Below, one piece after another: positions 54,801-64,000 of a stretch of 64,000 bases of DNA. The DNA is from Hyperoplus lanceolatus (taxonomy: Eukaryota > Chordata > Actinopteri > Uranoscopiformes > Ammodytidae). The position numbers and the translations under genes are program-made. Numbering within the stretch: the stretch's first letter is position 1; the number at the start of each line of letters is the position of its first letter. Under the pieces are notes generated by a model. It saw nothing but the letters and a program-made list of their open reading frames with translations, was not told the DNA's origin and did no database searches. The stretch spans positions 21,325,001 to 21,389,000 of the forward strand of contig CM049410.1 of assembly GCA_026929865.2 (NCBI GenBank). Direction: 5' to 3'.

Positions 54801-57800
54801 GGAAATGATGATGTGTGCCACCTTTACCAAACCACGGCTGCACCTCTGTTACCGTTAATGACAGCTCCAAAATTAATAATTTTTAATCCATTTTAATTTG
54901 CATTTTGATTAAGCATTATACTGTTTAATCTCTATTAATATAACCTTGACATACGAAACCATGACGTCCATCCTTCAACTTTATTTAAAACAAAACAAAA
55001 ACCCTTACACTATAGTTATTGCAGAACTTGTAGCTCTGGAACAGCCCAATCTAAAGGATTTTGTAATTTTGTGAGATAGGTGTGATATACACCTAGCTTC
55101 AATATATGGCATTCAGAATGGTGTATAAAGCTTTTTATCTCACACTATCATTATACATTCAAGGTGAGAGCCCCCTTGTATCAGTTGAATTACAATGGGT
55201 ATAGGCTGGATGTATCTCTAGATAAAAAGGAGAGAAATAGGGAATTTGCTAATTAATACTTTAGATGTATCTATTCACCTCAGGTGTTACATTATTTCAA
55301 GATGGTCGTGCTTTCGTAAATCAACACATTTGTCCACACAAAAAGCAATAATGATATGTGATACACATGTTTAGTTTTCTGGTAACACTTTACAATAAGG
55401 GTACATTAATTAACTGTTTGTTAATGCTTATTTAATGCTATTAACGGTTAAGAAATAATTATTAAGCATAAGTAACTGTTAATGCTTAGTTATTAATAGT
55501 TAGTCAATGCTTGCTTTGGCATTAACACTGCTTAGGAAATTAATGCTTAGTTAAGCATTAAATAAGCATAAAGGCTAGTTAATGCTTAGTTCATTATTTT
55601 AAAAACATAAATTAAGCAGTTAATAACAGTAAGTTATTGCTAAATTGATGCTTGTTAAGCGTTAACTAAGCATTAAGTCAAGTTTAATTAATGTACCCTT
55701 GTTGTAAAGTGTTACCAGTTTTCTTAATAAAGATCTGACATTTAAATAAGGGGACAGATAACTAATAAACTAATTAACACTTAATTGAAATGTTGAAAAA
55801 CTAGTTGGCTTAATGGCCCCATTGTATCCTTCTTGTCAGTGGCCAGTATGGTCAAATTGTAGGCTAACAATATGTATAGTCACTTTCCACTTTCACAAAA
55901 TATTAAGAGTGTAAAAAATACAATTTGCGTGAATACCAATATTTTCAAACTCTGTATTGTCATTTTGGTAATTTTCTCCTTAAGATATCCAAGGTTTTTT
56001 AGTATGTAGTTCAGTGCATAGTGTGTGGCAGGTAGAAAATAGAACTATAGGTACTAGACTACTATTGTTAGCAATTGCTCACCTGCTGTCAGAGGTTATG
56101 CCACTGAGATACATTTCTATCTGACAGTGAGGAAATGGACTCTCATGCACCAGTGGAGTGCTGGCAGTGAATTTGTTCTCTCTGGCTTACTGCCTGGAGT
56201 AAAAAGAGGCCACACTTCACAATTGCCCTGTTTACACACATGGCCAGCAGGACATGAACATGATAAGACTGGTAGCCAAAGAAACCCATCACACAAAATC
56301 AGTTTTATTGTAGTAGACTTGAGTAGAGGGAGCTCATAGCCCAATCTAAGAGATTTGTGTTATCTTTGACACTGACATATGTGAAAAAGGGCCCCTTCTT
56401 GAGCATTTGAATCACTGCTTCGCGCCACCATACGTAATTTACAGAACTTGTTATAGCTGGGGTACAGTCACACCTGTCAGTTGAAAGCACAGCTGGATAA
56501 GACAAGTACAGTTCAGATCTATGAGGCAAAAAATATCACCTCACCTCTTGTAATTGCAAGGAGTGCTGTCAAGGAAACAATCGTCCTCCCTGTGCTGTAG
56601 CCAACCATGTAACAAAGAATCCATCAAATATAACCCTGTAAAATGCAGCAGCCGGCACACTATGATCTGATTTTTCATGACCAAGGTCACCAGACAACAA
56701 AGTAAAGCAACAGCATTCTTTTCTTCAGTGTTGTCACATATGAATTAAATAGAAAATATTCTTAACCTATATATATTTAATAATAATCATATAGTATCAC
56801 GTTACTCTTTGACATGAAAGAGGTAGGGGGTGAGACAACTGCAATTTTTTCAAAGCAATGAAATATTGATTTTTTTCCACACTTTTGTGTGACCTTTTAC
56901 CTAGAAGTTTTGACTGAACATGTTTTACAGTGTTGTGTTATCTCACATCACTTCATTGATACATTTTTCAAATTTACTACAGGGACTGGCCACAAAAATG
57001 ACTTGTTTTTGTTGTATGTTTGTGCGTACTGCTTTCAAAAAGCTGTGTACAACATTTTCCCCTTTGTTGTGAACTGGATATATTGTTTGCCTCATATGAA
57101 ACATCTTTAGAAGCATCTGGATTAAGAATGATCAGTGCATCTCTTAGTATTGACACTTTTCCTTACTGGTTTCCTTTTTTCTGTAAAAAAATTTAAAACT
57201 TATTTATAATTTTATTGATTACTTGGTTTATAACCTTTACAGGACATGTGTTTGTCTAATGTCAGTGCTATTTGTAAATGTGTATTAGGATTGATACTTG
57301 TCTTCCTTGCACTCCTGCAAAACAAATCTACCTAAAAGTAAAAATTAAATAACGTAACCTTATCAGCCCATCCTCAGTTGAATCAAATAAATTAGCATTT
57401 ACTTTTTATGAATTCAACCATACAGACTGTGACTGTAAAACATTTTTCTTTTTTTCAATTTGCAATTTGCCAAAACTGTCCAGCCTACAAATGTATGGAC
57501 GCAACGCAGTCAGTAGGTTAGCGTTCATAAGAGCACTTTTCCATCTGTTTGTCTAGGCGTTGGTGTTGATGAATGAGAGAATGAGAGTGGAATATAATTA
57601 ATTAATACATTTGAGGCCATTGTGTATAGTAAGTATTGGCAAATAAACAGAGCTGAGGCTGTCATTGGTGATCAGTATTTATGTTAAGTGATCGCTGAGG
57701 GCACGACTAATTTCTTCACCAGCCTGCAGGAGTGGAGTGTCCTTTTTTTCCTTCCACTACTTCCTTTTCTACAGCTTATTCAGGATAGACAATTAAATTA

Positions 57801-59395
57801 AATATATATTAGTTCACAGTTTTAAGTTTATATATTCTGAATCTTGCGTAACAATTGAAATTGGTTGTGTTTATGCAATTTGGGTCAGGGAAAGCAGTTA
57901 GCACCAGCAAATAGTGAACAGATGTATGAAGCCCAGCGTTTAAATAAACTTCTGTCTCGAGGTGGAGGATTTGGGGACAAAATGACAGTTGGGATAGAGA
58001 TTCGAATCCAAATACCTCAACCTCTCCACTTGTTCTCTTTGGTCCCTCCCCTATGGTCCCTCCCTGACACGCTCTACACCAACAAAGTCGTGCCAAAGTG
58101 AATGGACAGTCCAAACAGCCAATAAGAACAGAGAATCGGAGCCTCGCTCTGATTGGTCAAAGTGTCAGCTCATGTTAAGTTTGACCAATCAGAAATCATA
58201 TACCCCAGCTTTAATGTGTACAAAGGTTTGTAGCTATAGGTGCTTTGTGTTGTTGACGTCGCAATACTTACAGGGACTGTTCAACGTGACCCTGGCTTGT
58301 ATGTTCTCATAGTGCTGGCCAAGGTCAATGTCGTCCATATGGTCAGAGGCAGGATGGCGGATGACATGTGCAAGAGATCTGGAAAGACGAAGAACAGTCT
58401 CAGGGAGGACATATTTCAGTCAATACAGATTCAGCGCATGCCAGCAGTGCACTCCAGCTTTCACTTACAGTAAAGTTTTTGACTGTGTCTTTTCTAAGTA
58501 AACCACATGTCTGTTTCAAAATCAAATTATTTTGTATCAGCTCTAAGTTTAAAGCTTCGGTTAAGTCGGTAAGCTTCATGGTATACAGAAACAACTTTGT
58601 CTGTTGGGAGGAGACAGGGCGCTGGGGTGTCTTGTGTCAAACTCAAAAACACTGGATCCTATACATTTCCTATAATGCAAACGAAAAAGTATCTTTCTTT
58701 TTCAGTTTTTCTTATTTTTTTTTCTTCGTATCCTAAATGCCCAAATCACTCATACTCAACATCTTAAGTTCATAATACAGTCTTTCGTTAGAAGAACCCC
58801 AATTTGACATGACCCTGATGACAAAAGGGTGAGCTTGAGCATATACAATGTATACAGTTGGGTCATACCACTGAGTATCTACTCTTTGGTGATGGCAGTT
58901 TGGAGGTACTACTATGACAGAACTAGAGAACGGTGTTGGCAAAGTAGATTTATGATTGTGCAGTCACAGCTTGATACCCACTGCAGGGCCTTAACAATAA
59001 GTCAAAACATCCTTTAACATGAATACTGGGCTATACCATGGTAATGCTCGCCCAACATTTGCGACAATTTACTGTGTATTGATAACTGACTACATCATTG
59101 TAGGGTGTGGTTAGGGATGAACACGTGTGCTGTGTCGCACCTGTAGCTAAAGTCAAATAGCAGTGACGTCAGAGTTGATAGAGTATATGTCTAATGGAAA
59201 CCTTGAGTGCACTTATAGTCCACTGCAAAAGGTTGAACACTGTGACAAAACAAGTAATATTGTTTATATAGAATGCTCCTCCTATGGAATCTACTTCATT
59301 GAAACCACTATCTATGATTGAAACATGGAAAGCAGTCTGGACTTCTACAGGATGACTCTCGGTGCAGACATGATTGTTCAGCCCAAATTCAGTCT

Positions 59396-59491
<96 letters not shown>

Positions 59492-60432
59492 TGTGTGTCT
59501 GTGTCTGTGTGTGTGTGTGTTATCTGAAAGTGTTTGATGCCTTCAACGACCAACACAGTATTACAGCTGACCTTGTGCTGGGTTTCAATACCATGCTGAA
59601 AATAAACAGATGTTTCTCTGCAAGCCTGGACTAGAATTGAACTATTTCTGTGTTAACCATCATCACTTTCTGAGTTATATTTTAAATAAAATAAGAATTA
59701 AAAAATAAAAAACTTTCTCCAGGTGTTACAAAGTTTTATCTAAAAAAAAACCTGTTGCTTAGTAACTTGGTTTTGATAACATTTGTTTTTGTTTGTTCAC
59801 AGAGGCGAGCATGGCAGGGGTCAATGCGCACAACTTAAGATTATTTTTATTAACCGATCAAATTAGTGTGCTGACCGAAAAAATGACAGAACTAAATTTT
59901 ACTAAATTTGTAAAAGTGCAACAAACCTTGACATATTTTCTCTGTGCGGACGGTGCGTCTTTTCCAAACCTAGCTTGGTAAATATTCCAATCAGTGCGAT
60001 TATGGCCACGACCCCGCATATGACATACACAATCAGGTTGGTTTTATCCTTGGCGCTTTCCTGAGCCACATCCACTTTGGGCGGGGGTCTCCCTGTCATC
60101 ATCCACGGCGGGGTGTCATAGTTCTTACAGGTGGTCTGGTCCAGCCGGGAGCTTCTAAACGCGCAGCAGAACCTGAAGCCACAGGTGCCGCAGCAGTACA
60201 GGTAGCTGCCCGTCATGCACACGAACGGCGGATCCCACTGGCCCATCACGTCATAGTAGCCGCGGCATTTGTCCTCAATGTGCGGGCTCTCCGTCACTTC
60301 GCTCTGTCCTTCTTTTGAGTCGTTCCCGGTCACAAACATGAACTCGTCGTAGTGCTGACCCGGTTCGCCCTCCGCGTCGCACACCGTAACTTTCACCAGA
60401 AAGTAACCGAGCAGCAGTTCAGTGCCCCGCAT
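45856..60432 (-). CDS. shisa9: Shisa family member 9 (CKAMP44), AMPA-receptor auxiliary protein, complete
   Basis: Exons: 60432-59927, 58378-58272, 51191-51051, 46235-45856; GT-AG, all in phase, 377 aa. Domains: signal peptide (about 1-19), NDS glycosylation sequon at Asn37, Shisa cysteine domain (56-102; Cys56, 72, 80, 81, 84, 89, 90, 102) with DVMGQWDPPF and YLYCCGTCGFRFCC, one membrane span (about 132-151), and a cytoplasmic tail with HYENI, PYEQQSP and a terminal EVTV type II PDZ ligand. The conserved tail identifies SHISA9 over SHISA6/7/8. In mammals the protein binds AMPA receptors at synapses and slows recovery from desensitisation; EVTV binds PDZ scaffolds. The final exon includes TQPYFVTN-like sequence found in the long mammalian isoform. 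The last acceptor is a tandem AAG/CAG (see findings). Introns are 1.5, 7.1 and 4.8 kb; the second and third carry repeats. Confidence 0.95.
46909..46961. repeat. Perfect 17-base inverted repeat with short loop
   Basis: CTAACCCTACATTTTAC at 46909-46925 is exactly complementary to GTAAAATGTAGGGTTAG at 46945-46961, with a 19-base loop, inside shisa9 intron 3. It could form a hairpin in DNA or pre-mRNA. It may be the core of a small palindromic element. Confidence 0.8.
48833..49430. mobile_element. Non-autonomous DNA transposon with 9-base duplication
   Basis: Ends TAGCCTGGC...GCCAGGCTA are short inverted repeats. AACATTTCC flanks both sides (48824-48832 and 49431-49439). The 598-base body is GC-richer than its surroundings and has TCCGAGTTCC-type internal repeats but no transposase. 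A 9-base duplication would suggest a Mutator-like class; hAT is possible if the duplication is really 8. In shisa9 intron 3. Confidence 0.7.
49525..50723 (+). mobile_element. 5'-truncated RTE-type LINE (reverse transcriptase 3' part)
   Basis: The sequence encodes the reverse transcriptase middle (FRPGRGTTDQLFTLAR, VDLEKAYDRVPRE, LRQGCALSPILF, LLFADDVVLMAS) and an RTE-like C-terminus (RWFGHLVRMPPGRLPRE, GRRPRGRPRTRWRD). The frame shifts near 50235-50260 and again near 50455, so it is not functional. It ends in (GAT)n at 50698-50723. A 13-base target duplication ACTTAAAACAATT (49512-49524 and 50724-50736) brackets it, the signature of target-primed insertion. Rex3-like by tail and C-terminus; clade moderately sure. 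In shisa9 intron 3. Confidence 0.88.
54201..54655. mobile_element. TTAA-flanked MITE in shisa9 intron 2
   Basis: Ends AGGTGAAGTAAGCG and (inverted) AGGTTCCGTAAGCG abut TTAA at 54197-54200 and 54656-54659. It is 455 bases and non-coding. Its right third is repeated in reverse at 41216-41350. Confidence 0.7.
55381..55716. mobile_element. hAT-like MITE
   Basis: Ends GGTAACACTTTACAATAAGG and (inverted) GGTAACACTTTACAACAAGG form long inverted repeats of over 30 bases. An exact 8-base duplication AGTTTTCT flanks it (55373-55380 and 55717-55724). The interior is made of TTAATGCTTA-type sub-repeats. This type is widespread in fish. In shisa9 intron 2. Confidence 0.82.
57955..58212 (-). repeat. Dispersed repeat, copy 2
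   Basis: Reverse-complement partner of 41425-41668. It lies in shisa9 intron 2, ending 59 bases from the exon 2 splice donor, so it is transcribed in the shisa9 pre-mRNA. Ends with GCTTTAA at a TTAA. Confidence 0.65.
59397..59520. repeat. (GT)n microsatellite
   Basis: A long GT tract with a few T and C interruptions near its right end, inside shisa9 intron 1. Translated frames across it are meaningless. Confidence 0.95.
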
Positions 60433-60738
60433 CGTTGCTCACTTTTTACCCCACTCCTGACGCCCTGACAAGCTCTCATACGACCGGACGCATCTGCCGA
60501 AGAGACGAGAGACAGCCATGCGTAAACGTAATTAAGCTGATTCCAACTTCCATGCGTAAAGGCACCGTGCACCCTTGAACTTTTCTATCCTTGGAAAAAA
60601 AAATCGGTGAATTTTGAAATACAGTTTAGGCTTTTTCAAAATATAGTAAGCAGTTGTAGAGGGAACGCGTCACTGAAGTGCTGCACCTGGCTGTGCTGGA
60701 GGGTGTGAGCAGGCTGCTTACCACCACAGAGTCGGTAT

Positions 60739-60780
<42 letters not shown>

Positions 60781-61270
60781 GACAGAGAGAGAGAGAGAGA
60801 GAGAGAGAAGGGAAGAGGGAGAAAGACAATGCAAAGACGAAGAGACCCCGATGAGTGAGTGAATCGGTGTGAGAGAGAGAGCCAATGGGAAAGAGAGCGA
60901 GAGCTGTGCGTAATAGCTCTAATTACAACCCTAACAGCCATTTGTTGTTTATTATTGTGTCAGAGGTACAATCTGTAATCCAGATCACCCTGAAAAAAAA
61001 AATAAATAAAAAAGCACCAGAACAAACAGTTCCTCACTCTATTTAAAAGTTACTGATTGAGCTTTTGAAAACATATTTTTTTCTGAATTTCACTTTGTGG
61101 ACAACAATGTGGTTTATGTCTACCCATCCAAATTTCCTTATACAAATATCTCAAAAACGTATTTAATATGAAGATGATTTCTGATGATTTTTGTAACCCC
61201 CCGGCCTTTCATGTTGTAGCAACTCCACATGTCTCATTGACCAACACTGGATACAGTATCTAAATAAAGA
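60433..61270 (-). promoter_or_regulatory. shisa9: shisa9 5' flank with (GA)n tract
   Basis: Sequence directly upstream of the shisa9 start codon. A GA tract (60741-60809), GAGAGA-rich on the plus strand, lies 310-380 bases from the ATG. GAGA/CT tracts can act as promoter elements, but function here is only inferred. No TATA box was confidently placed. Confidence 0.35.
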
Positions 61271-64000
61271 AAATTGTCAGAAATTAAAAAGGATATTGTT
61301 CAAATCAATGTTCTTTTTAATTTCACACACAGCAGCATCATAAAACGTTTAAAACGCGACCATAGGAAAATGGGAATCGTTGGTACTGACACAGTGAGTA
61401 ACATCCCAGTGATTAAAACTAAGTTGGTCAGTGTTTTTGCCACTAGATTTTCCCCTGATCTGGATGCGATCGCACTCAGTGATTACCTGACTGCTGCTTC
61501 ATATGCCACGTTGGAGCAGTGCAAGCCAAATGTTTGTCAGTGTTAATGTGCCCACCTGTCCTGCTGTGCTCAGGAATCTTATGTACAGATGTATATGTAG
61601 ACTATCGGAGTCATGTAATGGCATAATCACAACTCTAGTGAACCCTACAATGAGTGCGGTTAGGTTCACTTCCACATTATGGAACCATTGGCGCTTTAGC
61701 CTATATGCTAATATCTGAACACTCTTTGTGTAGTGTGGAACTGACAGCTGGAGTCTTTTCTAGTCTTTTTTATTGTTGTTTGTCTTTTTACTGTTTTTGT
61801 ATTGTATTATGGACCGTTTTTCTCTGTGTCTGGAATAAAATTAAAATTAAATCATATCAAACACATTATGTTTCCTAAGGGAACAGATAAACTTCACAGG
61901 TTTTCACTCGCCAGAAGTCAACACAATGAGATTATGCTACAGAGCTTTTAGCGCTTAAATCTTCTGGCCTCTGTAATTATCACCTTTCCCACACAGTCAT
62001 AAAACAAGTGATATCCAAGAAAATGGTTTTATCCACTCCAACATGGATACAGTTGTGTAGAGAATACATCTCTGCAATTCTTTAGAAAAGTTCAATAAAA
62101 TATCCAAAACATAAGCACAAAATACATAGTTGTGATAGCAAAAACCTTTGTTTATCTGGCTGAATTTAAATGTACTCCCAGCTTGCTTATCAGCATGGTT
62201 TGTATGCATGACACATACAACTGGTGCAACTAAGCACAGGCTTCAAATGTTGTTTGTTCAATAGTCTAAATGTATTAGTGCTTGAACATTTTTTTGCATC
62301 TAAATGTTCGAATCTAAACTAGAGTTGTATTAACCTTACAATTGTCTTCTCACTGTGATCATATGCAGATCAATTTATTCTAGTGTTAATTTTTTAGGCA
62401 ACAGACTATGTGAAGCAGGCACCCTCAGCTAATAATTACTGATCATTTACAAACAGTAACAGATGATGAAGGGGCCTTGACAAGCACGGATCTGCCAAAG
62501 AGCTGGCAATTTATTTTTAGAGAAACCTTTTTATCTAAAATTATGATTAGTGAAAGGAGGCTCACCATCTGCCACTTGAGAAATTGCGCTCTTATTTGAT
62601 GTTGAATCGCCTTAGCAGTGCGAGGCTACTTTTATTTACAATTGGCTGTCAGGGGAGTTTTTTTCTTGTCTCGTCTTTGTGCATCTTTAAAGTTCTGTAT
62701 AAATAGTCTGCACAGTCCCCAAGGACTAAACTTGAGTCCGTTTTAAAGTGAAAACAATATAGCTTTATTAGGACCATATAACTGCAGAGGCTCACATCCC
62801 ATTAAACGTTTGATTTTAAATTGTAAAATGGTAAATTATCTTGTTTTCAACTCCACCCCTAAATTAAATCTGCTATCTACTTTAATAATAAAACATATAT
62901 AGGCAGAGCTGATGTAGACCTTATTTAGTCTCTGAATTGTTTTTGTTTTTGTATGTAGTTGCCAAAGTGTTTGGTGTTGGTAATTTCATTCTGAGTAGGG
63001 GTAAAGCAAGAAACTTTAGACCAGCCCTATACATAAGCAATCTCTGTGTTCCTTTGATCATTGCTTCTCTGGCATCTTTTGACATTTTTGTTACAAATAA
63101 TTGTGCCACCAACTATACACATGACTGTGTATAGTACATTGTATTAGCGTTGTCACTAAAGAGCTCTTCATACCACATTTAAACATAATAATAATCTGTG
63201 ACATGTCCTTAAATCTGCACAAATCTCTCCAAATTTCAAGTCTCCTTTCTCATCGTAACCTAAAACTTAAGTATGGCTTATAGAGGTTTGCTTGGAGTAT
63301 CATACTTAATATTATTTCTTCATGCTTATCTAAGTATGTACCATTCCCAATTTAAGAAGAACAATTAAAGTAAATGCCCACTGATGGGTCTTCCCCTTTA
63401 TCATTGATGAGATCTTTGTTATCCAAATCTTTTGTTGATAAGCTTTCAATGTAAAGAGGGGTAAGGCTTTTCAGTTTATCTATTTTTCTAAAATTCAAAC
63501 TTTGCTGATAGCCCACTCATCCTCAGCAACAGTTACAGGCAATCTAATATAAATCAATCTTAACATGCTCCGTAACGTCTCCTTATTGATGGCATTAATG
63601 AGCTCGATATGGGACAAAGTATGTGGAAATGTGGCACTTTATAGATTGTGCTTAGTTACAGCATTTCATTTTCATATTCAGCAGTGAGTACTGTTAACGA
63701 AGCTTTGTTACTTATATATATTATAACATTGTACTGTAAAACATTCATCTACTGTCTTGCTATGAACTTTGTTTGACCTCACAAGAGAGGTACTGTGAAT
63801 GTCCTTGCAGAAAGGGGTAGAGAGACTCCCACATTCCGTTCTCAGATAAGAACCTCTGCGCAATTAAAACTCATCTTGCAAGAAACTCAAGGACATTGTA
63901 TGAATTGCAACATCTGTTTTGATTTAATCTTGGACACACAAACCTAGTGTGTTTTCGCACACACCATCTTCACTACATATAATCTCTGTACACTGTTCAT
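61271..64000. other. Upstream intergenic DNA; weak LINE ORF1-like fragment
   Basis: At 61274-61546 (plus) a 90-codon frame contains KLVSVFATRFSPDLDA, resembling ORF1-type proteins of fish non-LTR elements, followed by AATAAAATTAAAATTAAA near 61840. It is probably a decayed LINE scrap. Beyond 61.9 kb I see only AT-rich sequence with no supported gene, repeat or exon. Confidence 0.35.

Noticed and set aside
56117-56344. Overlapping open frames on both strands in shisa9 intron 2
   Set aside because: No splice-site support, no recognisable domain, and both strands open equally.

Overview
The window is nuclear DNA from a ray-finned (teleost) fish. Intron-rich vertebrate genes with GT-AG splice sites sit among fish-type repeats: TTAA-flanked and hAT-like miniature DNA transposons, an RTE-type LINE, and very long TG, AT, GA and TATTA microsatellites. 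I rebuilt the genes by hand from splice sites, reading phase and remembered vertebrate proteins.

Layout. (1) 148-9170, plus: a complete unkl (unkempt-like) gene, 16 coding exons, 812 aa, six CCCH zinc fingers and a C-terminal RING, followed by a long AT-rich 3' region with an 80-unit TG repeat. (2) 28017 down to 15162, minus: a 29-exon gene whose N-terminal third matches human DNAAF8 (C16orf71), but which runs on, phase-consistent, into a string of nucleoside-diphosphate-kinase-like modules (about 1442 aa in all). Its promoter has an RFX X-box. unkl and dnaaf8 converge tail to tail. (3) 31198 down to 29465, minus: igfals, the acid-labile subunit of the IGF complex, with its coding region in one exon. 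(4) 31.3-45.8 kb: mainly intergenic, rich in DNA transposons, with an unrecognised coding-like stretch on the minus strand (about 37.4-38.6 kb, perhaps to 40.1 kb). (5) 60432 down to 45856, minus: a complete four-exon shisa9 (CKAMP44) with signal peptide, cysteine domain, membrane span and a C-terminal EVTV PDZ ligand; its introns hold an RTE LINE and several miniature elements. (6) 60.5-64 kb: shisa9 upstream DNA with a GA repeat and a weak LINE ORF1-like fragment.

The human counterparts of all four genes lie on 16p13, so this is a block of conserved but rearranged synteny. The genes do not form one pathway: an RNA-binding translational regulator, a ciliary dynein assembly factor, a serum growth-factor carrier and an AMPA-receptor auxiliary protein. 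The most notable find is the long NDK-like extension of dnaaf8, which the 520-aa human protein lacks as I remember it.
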